Origin: Sphingomonadales bacterium
Lineage (GTDB): Bacteria > Pseudomonadota > Alphaproteobacteria > Sphingomonadales > Sphingomonadaceae
Reading direction: 5' to 3'
Length of the DNA stretch: 64,000 nucleotides
Assembly (NCBI GenBank): GCA_028871475.1
Contig: JAGWMZ010000018.1
Location: 1 to 64,000 of the forward strand
The notes under the pieces are model-generated. The model had not been told where the DNA came from. It saw only the letters and a list, made by a program, of their open reading frames with translations, and did no database searches. Positions 1-7,298 of this stretch are shown piece by piece. Each line of letters opens with the position of its first letter. Positions within the stretch are counted from its first letter, which is position 1. The position numbers were made by a program, and so were the translations under genes.

Positions 1-100
1 GACCAGCAGCCCAGCCGGCCAGACCCGAGAGCGTGTCGAAAGGCGCCGTATCGCCCAGGAATTGTGCCAGAAAGATGCCCGGCCCCTTGATCGTCTTCAT
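1..100 (-). CDS. Sugar phosphate isomerase/epimerase-like TIM-barrel protein, N-terminal fragment
   Basis: Only the first 33 codons lie in the window; the gene continues past the left edge. The visible start reads MKTIKGPGIFLAQF followed by a short acidic loop, a typical opening of the IolE/AP-endonuclease-2-like sugar isomerase/epimerase family found beside Gfo/Idh/MocA oxidoreductases. The ATG is at 98-100 and lies 12 bases downstream of the stop codon of the preceding oxidoreductase, so the two are almost certainly cotranscribed. Function is inferred from family and neighbours only, and the catalytic residues are outside the window. Confidence 0.7.
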   Translation of the reverse strand, partial: MKTIKGPGIFLAQFLGDTAPFDTLSGLAGWAAG

Positions 101-112
101 GGATGTGTCGCC

Positions 113-1237
113 TTAAACCGTGAAATCGACCCAGCCCGCGCCGCGCGCGCTGGCATGAACCGCCGTTTCGATCAGCGCCATGCCGCGCAGCCCATCGGCA
201 ATGCCGGGGATCAGCGCGCCATCCTCGCCGCGCAGCAGACGCGCGAAATCGCGGTAGAGATTGGCGAAGGCTTCCAGATAGCCCTCGGGATGCCCGCCCG
301 GCGTGCGGCTTGCCCATCTCGCATCGGGCCCCAACTCAGCATCTCCGGCCTGCACCAGCTCGCTGCGGCCATTGTCGTGGAACAGCCAGAGCTGGTTGGG
401 CTCCTCCTGCCGCCAGCGCATCCCGGCCTTTTCGCCATAGGCGCGGATCGTCAGGCCATTGCGCTCGCCCACCGAAATCTGCGACGCCAGCAGGGCTCCG
501 CGTGCGCCATTTTCAAAGCGCAGCAGAATCTGACAATCGTCATCCACCAGCCGCCCCGGCACCATCGTGCCCAGATCGGCCAGAATCTGCGTGACCTGCA
601 AGCCCGTGACGAACTCGGCCAGATGGAAGGCATGGACGCCAATATCCGCCACGCATCCCCCGATGCCCGATCGCGAGGGATCGCCGCGCCACTGCGCCTG
701 CTTGCCGGCCTCGGGCTTGGCCAGCCAGCCCTGCGGATAGTCCACCACCACCTTGCGGATCGCGCCCAATGCGCCCGCCGCCACGCGCGCCCGCGCCTCG
801 CGCACCAGCGGATAGCCGGAATAGGTGTAGGTGAGGGCGAAGGGCTTGCCCGCCTTCTCCACGATGGCTGCCAGTTCATGCGCCTGGGCCAGCGTGGTGG
901 TGGCGGGCTTGTCGCAGATCACCGCAAGGCCCGCCTCAAGCGCGGCCTTCGCGGCGGGCAGGTGCATGTGGTTGGGCGTGGTGATCGCCACGAAATCAAT
1001 GCCATCTTCGCGCGCGGCTTCCTGCGCGATCATTGTGGCGATGTCGGGATAGGCCCGTGCGGGATCGATGCGATAATCCTCTCCGGCAATGCGCGATTTT
1101 TCCGCACTGCTGGAAAAGGCGCCTGCGACCAGTTCGATCTCGCGGTCCATTTCGGCGGCAAGGCGATGCACCGGGCCGATGAAGGACCCCGGCCCGCCGC
1201 CGATCAACCCCATGCGTAAACGGCGTGACGTCATCAT
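113..1237 (-). CDS. Gfo/Idh/MocA family NAD(P)-dependent oxidoreductase
   Basis: A 374-residue protein of normal family length. The N-terminus (LRMGLIGGGPGSFIGPVHR) is the Rossmann dinucleotide-binding segment with a glycine-rich loop. A CDKPATTTLAQA stretch supplies the conserved lysine-proline (EKP-type) motif near residue 114, and a GGCVADIGVHAFHLAEF segment near residue 193 fits the catalytic Asp/His region. No export signal is seen, so it is probably cytosolic. It is the third gene of a minus-strand operon (transporter, Tat isomerase, this, TIM-barrel protein). The context suggests reversible oxidation or reduction of a keto-sugar or keto-glycoside taken up by the adjacent transporter. 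Substrate specificity cannot be read from the sequence. Confidence 0.88.
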   Translation of the reverse strand: MMTSRRLRMGLIGGGPGSFIGPVHRLAAEMDREIELVAGAFSSSAEKSRIAGEDYRIDPARAYPDIATMIAQEAAREDGIDFVAITTPNHMHLPAAKAALEAGLAVICDKPATTTLAQAHELAAIVEKAGKPFALTYTYSGYPLVREARARVAAGALGAIRKVVVDYPQGWLAKPEAGKQAQWRGDPSRSGIGGCVADIGVHAFHLAEFVTGLQVTQILADLGTMVPGRLVDDDCQILLRFENGARGALLASQISVGERNGLTIRAYGEKAGMRWRQEEPNQLWLFHDNGRSELVQAGDAELGPDARWASRTPGGHPEGYLEAFANLYRDFARLLRGEDGALIPGIADGLRGMALIETAVHASARGAGWVDFTV

Positions 1238-1290
1238 TCATTCTCTTTCGCAAGGTGCCGGGGACCATGCGCATGCCCCCGGCGCAAGCC

Positions 1291-2259
1291 TCAAGCCTTG
1301 AAGCGGCTGAGGAAATCGTAGGACATCTTCACCGACTCGAAACGGTCATGCGCGAAGGGCGGCTCCTGCTCGACGAAGTAATGTTCCACCCCGGCCGCGA
1401 CGCAGGCGGGCAGGATGGCGTGCCAGTTGAGCTTGCCCTGGCCCACCTCGCAGGGGTCTTGTTGCAAGGCATAATTGGTCTTGGTGGTGGGCTTCACATC
1501 CTTGAGATGCACCATCTTCACCCGGCCCTCCAGCCGGCGCAATTCGGCCACGGGATCGTGTCCGCCCGCCGTCACCCAGCCCAGATCGAGTTCGAGGAAC
1601 ACCAGATTGGGGTCCAGTTCCTTGAGCAGCACATTCCAGCCCGTGGTGCCGCCGATGGGGCGGAACTCCATGTTGTGGTTATGATAACCCAGCGTGATGC
1701 CATGTGGCTTGAGCGCTGCGGCGCGCTCGTTCAGCAGATGGCCCAGACGCTTCCACATGTCGAGACCGCCCGCCTCGACGCCCTGGATCAGCGAGGCGCG
1801 CATGTCCGGACCCGGCTTCCAGCCATCGGGCAGCAGGGCCATGGGCAGCACGGCCTTGCCGATGCCCAATGTGCCCAGCGCGTCGGCGATCTCCTGCGGG
1901 CTGCTCATCAGGGTGAGCGAGCCGGGGGGGACGCGCGCGGGCATGGTCATATGGATCGAGCTGAATTTGACGCCCGCCTTGTCGCCCTCGGCGCGCAGAT
2001 CCCTGGCGCTACGGCCGTAAAGGCTGGGGAGTTCGAACTCCTTGTAGCCGGTGGCGGCCAGACGGGTGAGGGTGCCCGACAGGTCCTTCTGCGCCGCCTC
2101 GCCCAGTGTGTAGAGCTGGATGCCGATGGGCTTGTTGATCCGCTTGAAAAAGGACTGGGCAGGGGCGGCCCAAGCGGGGGTGACAGCGGCAACGCCTGCC
2201 GTTCCCCCCATGGCCATTGCGCCTGCCAGCAGGCTGCGGCGATTCATCTTGAAAGCCAT
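1291..2259 (-). CDS. Tat-exported sugar phosphate isomerase/epimerase family protein (xylose isomerase-like TIM barrel)
   Basis: A 322-residue protein. It begins MAFKMNRRSLLAGAMAMGG, a twin-arginine signal followed by a hydrophobic segment and an AWA-AP cleavage site near residue 32, so the enzyme is predicted to be periplasmic. The mature part has the TIM-barrel pattern of the AP endonuclease 2/xylose isomerase-like family, with metal-site segments such as GYHNHNMEF, FLELDLGWV and MVHLKDV. The start is preceded by GGAGG at 7 bases. Its ATG overlaps the transporter stop codon by one base (TGATG), indicating translational coupling. A periplasmic member fits processing of 3-keto-glycosides made by the divergent GMC enzyme, but this is an inference from context. 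Confidence 0.85.
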   Translation of the reverse strand: MAFKMNRRSLLAGAMAMGGTAGVAAVTPAWAAPAQSFFKRINKPIGIQLYTLGEAAQKDLSGTLTRLAATGYKEFELPSLYGRSARDLRAEGDKAGVKFSSIHMTMPARVPPGSLTLMSSPQEIADALGTLGIGKAVLPMALLPDGWKPGPDMRASLIQGVEAGGLDMWKRLGHLLNERAAALKPHGITLGYHNHNMEFRPIGGTTGWNVLLKELDPNLVFLELDLGWVTAGGHDPVAELRRLEGRVKMVHLKDVKPTTKTNYALQQDPCEVGQGKLNWHAILPACVAAGVEHYFVEQEPPFAHDRFESVKMSYDFLSRFKA

Positions 2260-3479
2260 CAGATATCCTCCAAAGACCCGGCGGGTGCCGCCGTGGGTGG
2301 GTGAAAGGCAAAGGCAAGCACCAGCGCGCCCAGCAGGGCGAGCCCGGCGGGAACATAGAACAGCGTCTGGTAATCGACCTTGCCATCCGCGCCGGTCAGC
2401 GCGGCAATCAGATTGGGGAAGACGTAGCTGGCCACCATATTGCCCACGCCCAGGATCAGCAGGTTGAACAGGCCCTGCGCGCTGGAGCGGACATCCTTGG
2501 GGAAGGCGTCATCCACGAAGATGTAAACCGTGGCGAAGAAGAAGGCGTAGCAGATGCCGTGGAGCAGCTGCACCGCGATGATCGCCGGAATGCTGTCGGC
2601 CAGAAAGGAAAAGGCGAGGAAGCGCGCGGCATGGCCCAGGATGCCCACGATCATCGTGGTGCGCCAGCCCATGCGCACCAGCACCTTGCCCAGCACCAGC
2701 ATGGTGAGAATTTCCGCAACCTGCCCCAGCGAGAGCACCACCATCGAGAGATTGCCCGCAATGCCCACGCGGTTGGTCAGAAACGCGTCGGACATCACGA
2801 AATAGCCGTTATGGACGACTGAATCGATGAAGGTGACGAAGAACAGCACCGCCACATAGGGTTTCTTCAGCAGCCCCAGCGCACGGCGCCAGGCCAGCGC
2901 ATCGACACCGTGGCCCTTTTGCGGCGGAGTGTGCGGCAGCGTCAGCGAAAAGCCGGCCAGCAGCAGCGAGATCACCGCCGAGACGATGAAGATCGCGCGC
3001 ACGTCCACCGCCGTGGAATGGGCGCCCAGAATGAAGATGAAGGGCCAGCTGGCCATGATCCAGCCCACCGTGCCGCCCGCGCGCACCGTGCCGAAATCCT
3101 TGCCATCCTTGAGCGCGGCAAAGGCGATGGTGTTGCTTACCGAGAGCGTGGGTACATAGACCAGGCTATAGGCCAGATAAAACAGGAAAAAGGGCAGGAA
3201 CTGCGTGCTGAAGGCCGCACCGAACAGACAAATGGCACCGATTACATGGCTGGCGGCCAGAAAGCGTTCAGCGGAGAAATAGCGGTCCGCGAACTGATTC
3301 GCGAAAAAGATACCGACCACCGAGGCAATACCCCAGCAACAACCCACTAAAGCCTGCTGTGACGCGGAAAATCCCAGCATTCCCATATAGGGGAACAGCT
3401 TGGGAGCCCAGGCGCCCCAAATGGCCAACTGTAACGCCATCATGCTGAAAAGGCGTAATTTTTGTATTGTTGTTGACAA
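2259..3479 (-). CDS. MFS transporter, nucleoside:H+ symporter (NupG/XapB-like) family
   Basis: About 406 residues with roughly twelve hydrophobic segments. The opening MMALQLAIWGAWAPKLFPYM resembles the first helix of NupG/XapB-type symporters. An upstream ATG at 3537-3539 would add 20 non-hydrophobic residues. I prefer the TTG at 3477-3479 because GAGGAT lies 6 bases upstream and the resulting N-terminus fits the family. It heads the minus-strand operon and is divergent from the dehydrogenase operon. Members next to Gfo/Idh/MocA and isomerase genes usually import sugar derivatives, so the natural cargo here is more likely a glycoside or keto-sugar than a nucleoside. Confidence 0.85.
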   Translation of the reverse strand: MSTTIQKLRLFSMMALQLAIWGAWAPKLFPYMGMLGFSASQQALVGCCWGIASVVGIFFANQFADRYFSAERFLAASHVIGAICLFGAAFSTQFLPFFLFYLAYSLVYVPTLSVSNTIAFAALKDGKDFGTVRAGGTVGWIMASWPFIFILGAHSTAVDVRAIFIVSAVISLLLAGFSLTLPHTPPQKGHGVDALAWRRALGLLKKPYVAVLFFVTFIDSVVHNGYFVMSDAFLTNRVGIAGNLSMVVLSLGQVAEILTMLVLGKVLVRMGWRTTMIVGILGHAARFLAFSFLADSIPAIIAVQLLHGICYAFFFATVYIFVDDAFPKDVRSSAQGLFNLLILGVGNMVASYVFPNLIAALTGADGKVDYQTLFYVPAGLALLGALVLAFAFHPPTAAPAGSLEDI

Positions 3480-3503
3480 GGTGAGATCCTCTGCCCCATA
3501 TTT

Positions 3504-3519
3504 TTGTAAACGTTGCCAG
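3504..3519. promoter_or_regulatory. Putative LacI-family operator 1 in the divergent transporter/dehydrogenase promoter
   Basis: The 16-mer TTGTAAACGTTGCCAG is an imperfect palindrome centred on CG, as LacI-family operators usually are. It lies between the divergent transporter and small-subunit genes. It matches a second site at 7067-7082 at 12 of 16 positions. The LacI-family gene at 5921-6931 is the natural candidate for binding both sites. Confidence 0.5.
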
Positions 3520-3565
3520 AAAAAAACGGCATCGGTCAAGAAAACAAATGAGAGGGGATTTCCTG

Positions 3566-4132
3566 ATGATCGAGCTTGATCGTCGGCAGATGCTGGAGGG
3601 GATTGGCGCCCTCATCGGCCTTGCTGCTCTGCCTGCCGAAGCGCTGGCCGCCGCGGTCGGCAAAGCGCCTTCGCTCGACAAACCCACCACCGCGCTGGTC
3701 ACTGCCTTTGCCGATACGCTGATCCCGCTGACCGACACGCCCGGCGCGGTGCAGGTGGGCGTGCCCGCGCAATTCGATGCGCTGATGCATGATTGGGCCG
3801 GCCCGGCCCGTCGCACCGCCTATCTGGAGGCGCTGGGCGCCATTGACGATGAGGCCAAAGCGCAGACGGGCAAGCCTTTAGCGCTGCTCACTCCGGCGCA
3901 GCGCAAGGCGGTGCTGGTGCCCTATGATGCCAGGAATCTCGCCAGCGACATGCGCTATGCCAGCCTGAAGGATCTGATCATCAACCTTTATTACCTGAGC
4001 GAACCGGGTTCGACCGTCGAACTGCGCTATGAGCACAACCCCGGCGTCTGGGAAGCCTCGACCCCGATGACGGCGCAGACGCGGGCCTGGGCCGGGGCGA
4101 TGCCCGCCGGGAAATTGCTGGTGATTGCCTGA
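3566..4132 (+). CDS. Gluconate 2-dehydrogenase subunit 3 family protein (Tat-signal small subunit)
   Basis: 188 residues. The N-terminus IELDRRQMLEGIGALIGLAALPAEALA is a twin-arginine signal followed by a hydrophobic stretch. The body matches the small subunit (subunit 3) of membrane-associated GMC dehydrogenases such as gluconate 2-dehydrogenase and glucoside 3-dehydrogenase (FADTLIPLTDTPGAVQVGVP segment). The ATG at 3566 is chosen over 3548 because GAGAGGGGAT lies just upstream. In this family the small subunit carries the Tat signal and takes the folded flavoprotein partner along, which fits the signal-less GMC gene 75 bases downstream. No cytochrome c subunit gene is present nearby. Confidence 0.85.
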   Translation: MIELDRRQMLEGIGALIGLAALPAEALAAAVGKAPSLDKPTTALVTAFADTLIPLTDTPGAVQVGVPAQFDALMHDWAGPARRTAYLEALGAIDDEAKAQTGKPLALLTPAQRKAVLVPYDARNLASDMRYASLKDLIINLYYLSEPGSTVELRYEHNPGVWEASTPMTAQTRAWAGAMPAGKLLVIA

Positions 4133-4207
4133 GCGCCAAAACCGCCAGAAACGGCGCCTCGCGGGAACAAACGCACCGCCGGAACAACAGAAATCGTGGA
4201 GAGATGG

Positions 4208-5893
4208 ATGTTTGACGCCATTGTCATCGGTTCGGGGATGAGCGGCGGGATCGCCGCCAAGGAATTGTGCGAAAGGGGCCTCAAGGTCCTGATCATCGAG
4301 CGCGGACGCAAGCTTGAGCATGGCGCCTCCTACACCGACTGGATGCAGCCCTGGGACCTGCCCAATGCAGGCAACATCCCTGAGGAGGAACTGGCGAAGG
4401 ACTACCCGATCCAGCGCCAGTGCTATGCGGTGAACAGCGCCACCAAGGATCTGTGGGTCAAGGACAGCCAGCACCCTTACGAAAGTGCGGAAGGAAAGCC
4501 TTTTTCCTGGATCAGGGGCTATCATCTGGGTGGCCGCTCGATCATGTGGGGGCGCCAGACCTACCGCTTTTCCGAGATGGATTTCTCCGCCAACAAACGC
4601 GACGGCCATGGTGTGGACTGGCCGATCCGCTATGCCGATCTGGCGCCATGGTACGACAAGGTGGAAACCTTCATCGGCGTTTCAGGCGCGAAGGAAGGCC
4701 TGCCCCAATTGCCCGATGGCCAGTTTCTGCCTGCGATGGCGATGACCGACACGGAAAAGCTGTTCAAGGAAGCGGTGGAGAAGAGCTTTCCCGGCCGCAA
4801 GGTGATCCAGGGCCGCTGCGCTCATTTGACCGAGCCGCAACCGCACCATATCGAACTGGGTCGCAATCCTTGCCAATATCGTTCCCTGTGTGAGCGCGGG
4901 TGCAGCTTTGGCGCCTATCATTCCAGCCTGTCCTCCTCGCTGCCGGCGGCGGAAAGGACCGGCAATCTCACCATCGTCACCGATGCCATTGCCCATTCGA
5001 TCATCACCGATGCCAAGACGGGCAAGGCGACGTGCGTGCGGATCATCGATCAGAATACCAAGGAAAAACGTGTCTATGAGGCGCGGGTGATTTTCCTTTG
5101 CGCCTCCACCATCGGCACGGCGCAGGTGCTGCTCAACTCGCGCAGCGATGCCCATCCGCGCGGGCTTGCCAATGGTTCGGACCAGGTCGGGCGCAATCTG
5201 ATGGACCATGTCTATGGCCCCAGCGTCGCGGGCGTGATGAACGGCCCGGAAACCTATCATCGCGGGCGCCGCCCCAATGGCATCTACATCCCGCGCTATC
5301 GCAATCTGGAGGCCGACGACACCGGCTATCATCGCGGGTATGGCTATCAGGGCGGGGTGATGCGTCAGGGCTGGCGCCCGATGGCCGATGCGCAGCCGGG
5401 CGTGGGCGCGGAGCTGAAGGACCGCGTGCGCCATCCAGGCCCATGGGCGGTGCGCCTCTCGGGCTTTGGCGAGATGCTGCCCGATCCCAACAACCGCGTC
5501 ACGCTGCATGCCACCAAGACTGACGAATGGGGCATTCCGCAGCTCACCATCGATTGCGCGCATGGCGAGAATGACAAGGAACTGGGCCGCCATATGCTGG
5601 AGGATGCCAGGGCCATGCTGATCGCGGCGGGCGCCACCATCACCGCTGAAAATGGCAAGCTGCACCCACCCGGGCTGGGCATCCACGAGATGGGGACGGC
5701 GCGCATGGGGCGCGATCCGAAGACTTCGGTCTTGAATGGTTTCAACCAGGCGCATGAGGTGCCCAACCTGTTCATCACCGATGGCGCGGCCATGACGTCG
5801 AGCGGTTGTCAGAACCCTTCGCTGACCTATATGGCGATGTCCGCGCGGGCGGCCTATCATGCCACGGAATGGATGAAGGCGGGCATGATTTAA
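4208..5893 (+). CDS. GMC family FAD-dependent oxidoreductase (glucoside 3-dehydrogenase/gluconate dehydrogenase large-subunit type)
   Basis: 561 residues. The N-terminal MFDAIVIGSGMSGGIAAKELCERGLKVLIIERG is the FAD-binding beta-alpha-beta fold. The active-site histidine occurs in GIHEMGTARMG near residue 497, and the C-terminal CQNPSLTYMAMSARA segment supplies the partner Asn. ATG 4208 is preferred to GTG 4196 because GGAGAG lies 5 bases upstream. There is no signal peptide of its own, so it is presumably exported with the Tat-bearing small subunit encoded just upstream. The likely reaction is oxidation of a sugar or glycoside hydroxyl in the periplasm with electrons passed to a cytochrome or quinone. 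The exact substrate is unknown; 3-oxidation of glycosides is an inference from the neighbours. Confidence 0.85.
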   Translation: MFDAIVIGSGMSGGIAAKELCERGLKVLIIERGRKLEHGASYTDWMQPWDLPNAGNIPEEELAKDYPIQRQCYAVNSATKDLWVKDSQHPYESAEGKPFSWIRGYHLGGRSIMWGRQTYRFSEMDFSANKRDGHGVDWPIRYADLAPWYDKVETFIGVSGAKEGLPQLPDGQFLPAMAMTDTEKLFKEAVEKSFPGRKVIQGRCAHLTEPQPHHIELGRNPCQYRSLCERGCSFGAYHSSLSSSLPAAERTGNLTIVTDAIAHSIITDAKTGKATCVRIIDQNTKEKRVYEARVIFLCASTIGTAQVLLNSRSDAHPRGLANGSDQVGRNLMDHVYGPSVAGVMNGPETYHRGRRPNGIYIPRYRNLEADDTGYHRGYGYQGGVMRQGWRPMADAQPGVGAELKDRVRHPGPWAVRLSGFGEMLPDPNNRVTLHATKTDEWGIPQLTIDCAHGENDKELGRHMLEDARAMLIAAGATITAENGKLHPPGLGIHEMGTARMGRDPKTSVLNGFNQAHEVPNLFITDGAAMTSSGCQNPSLTYMAMSARAAYHATEWMKAGMI

Positions 5894-5920
5894 CCGTCTG
5901 CTGGCAAAAGGAAAACAAGC

Positions 5921-6931
5921 TTGGTCACGATCCGCGACATTGCCAAAAGGGCCGGCGTCTCCGTCGCTACGGTCTCGCGCACGCTGCGCGAGCCCGAAGC
6001 GGTGCGTCCCTTGCGGCGCGAGCGGGTGCAGCAGGCCATCGAGGAGATGAATTACACGCCCGACGCCATTGCGCGGCAGCTGCGGCGGCGCAGCAATGAG
6101 ACGATCATCGTCATCGTGCCGGAAATCGCCAATCCCTTCTTTTCGGGCATTTTGCAAAGCATTGAGAACGTAGCCCATGGTCTGGGTTACCGGGTGCTGA
6201 TCGGTGAGACGCAGGGCAAGCAGGAGCGGCTGGATTACTACGCCGACATGGTCCAGACCCGCGTGGCTGACGGGCTGATCCTGCTCGGCTCGCTGCTGCC
6301 GCGCATCGTCACCGACAATCTGAAAGCGGGCCGCACGGAACCGCCGATCCCGCTGGTGCTGGCCTGCGAGCGCTTCGACGGGCTCGATTGCCCCAATGTG
6401 GTGATCGACAATGTCGCTGCCGCCTATCTGGCGGTGGAGCATCTGATCGAGAGCGGGCGCAAGCGCATCGCCACCATCACCGGCCCGCTGGAAAACCCGC
6501 TGACGGTGGACCGGCTGAAAGGCTATCGCGATGCGCTGTTGGCCGCCGGTCTGGCGCTGCGCGAGGATTGGGTGGTGCAGGGGGATTTCTCGATTGAATC
6601 GGGTTATGCCGCGATGCGGCGCTTGCTGGAGGGCGGGCAGATGCCCGATGGCGTCTTTTGCGCGGGCGACGAGATGGCGATCGGTGCGATGCACGCCATT
6701 CGGGAGGCCGGACTGGTGATTCCACGCGCCATTGCCGTGGTGGGCTTCGATGATTTGCGTTTTGGCGCCTTTGCCGCGCCACCGCTGACGACAATCCGTC
6801 AGCCGACCATTGAATTGGGCGAAACCGCAATGCGGATGATGGACGATGTGCTGCACAAGCGCCCCATTGAAACCTGGACACAGGTGCTGCCGCATAGTCT
6901 GGTTTTAAGGGAGTCCACGGCGCGGGGCTGA
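5921..6931 (+). CDS. LacI family transcriptional regulator
   Basis: 336 residues. VTIRDIAKRAGVSVATVSRTLREPEAVRP is the helix-turn-helix plus hinge region, followed by a periplasmic-binding-protein-like effector domain (IVPEIANPFFSGILQSIE, then GFDDLRFGAFAAPPLTTIRQP near the C-terminus). The start is TTG at 5921 with AAAAGGAAA upstream; no ATG fits the conserved VTIRDIA start. It lies 27 bases after the GMC gene in the same direction, so it is probably the last gene of that operon and autoregulated through the site at 3504-3519. It also precedes the TonB receptor whose promoter holds similar sites. The effector is probably a sugar or glycoside. Confidence 0.93.
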   Translation: MVTIRDIAKRAGVSVATVSRTLREPEAVRPLRRERVQQAIEEMNYTPDAIARQLRRRSNETIIVIVPEIANPFFSGILQSIENVAHGLGYRVLIGETQGKQERLDYYADMVQTRVADGLILLGSLLPRIVTDNLKAGRTEPPIPLVLACERFDGLDCPNVVIDNVAAAYLAVEHLIESGRKRIATITGPLENPLTVDRLKGYRDALLAAGLALREDWVVQGDFSIESGYAAMRRLLEGGQMPDGVFCAGDEMAIGAMHAIREAGLVIPRAIAVVGFDDLRFGAFAAPPLTTIRQPTIELGETAMRMMDDVLHKRPIETWTQVLPHSLVLRESTARG

Positions 6932-7066
6932 TGGCAAGGATTGTCTTGCGCCTTCGGGATGGGCTGTTTATCAATGCAACATGCGCCACTGATCCGTCAA
7001 ACAGGATGGGGCGCCACAGGGGGAGGATAAGGACATGCGGCCAGGCCGCTTTTTATGAAATTCATA

Positions 7067-7082
7067 TTGTAATCGGTACCAA
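7067..7082. promoter_or_regulatory. Putative LacI-family operator 2 upstream of TonB receptor
   Basis: TTGTAATCGGTACCAA is a CG-centred imperfect palindrome that agrees with the site at 3504-3519 at 12 of 16 positions (shared pattern TTGTAANCGNTNCCA). It lies about 217-232 bases upstream of the receptor start codon, downstream of the LacI gene. Confidence 0.5.
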
Positions 7083-7166
7083 ATCCTGTTTTCCGGGCGA
7101 TTTGATGCATCCGGGATGAGCCTGAAGGCGTGCGTCCGAGCGTTTTCGGCCATGGTTTCACGCAGA

Positions 7167-7182
7167 TTTGGTATCGTTTTCA
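7167..7182. promoter_or_regulatory. Putative LacI-family operator 3 (inverted, weaker copy)
   Basis: TTGGTATCGTTTTCAT resembles the reverse complement of the site at 7067-7082 (TTGGTACCGATTACAA), agreeing at 12 of the first 15 positions. The spacing from the first site is 100 bases, close to ten helical turns, which would allow looping. Its match is weaker than those of the other two. Confidence 0.35.
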
Positions 7183-7298
7183 TCCATGGCGCCTTTCACC
7201 GGCTACCTCAAGCGAGGTTCCGGAAGCGCTGATGCTTGCCCAAGGCGCATGCAGCATCATGCCCGGGCCGATGAGTGATAACGAACAGGGGGATTATC

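Larger units (their letters stand above)
6932..7298. other. Intergenic promoter region between LacI gene and TonB receptor
   Basis: 367 bases with no convincing gene. It is more AT-rich than its surroundings around 7050-7090 and contains the two putative LacI-type operator sequences listed separately. The small reading frames crossing it show no family resemblance. Confidence 0.7.

Noticed and set aside
4682..6895. A 737-codon open frame on the minus strand, and similar long antisense frames at 62-1219, 30360-31985, 34533-36347, 38998-40635, 43761-45680 and 47387-49036.
   Set aside because: Each is the mirror of a well-supported gene. Their translations are rich in His, Arg, Gln and Gly without domains, as expected from the complement of high-GC codons.
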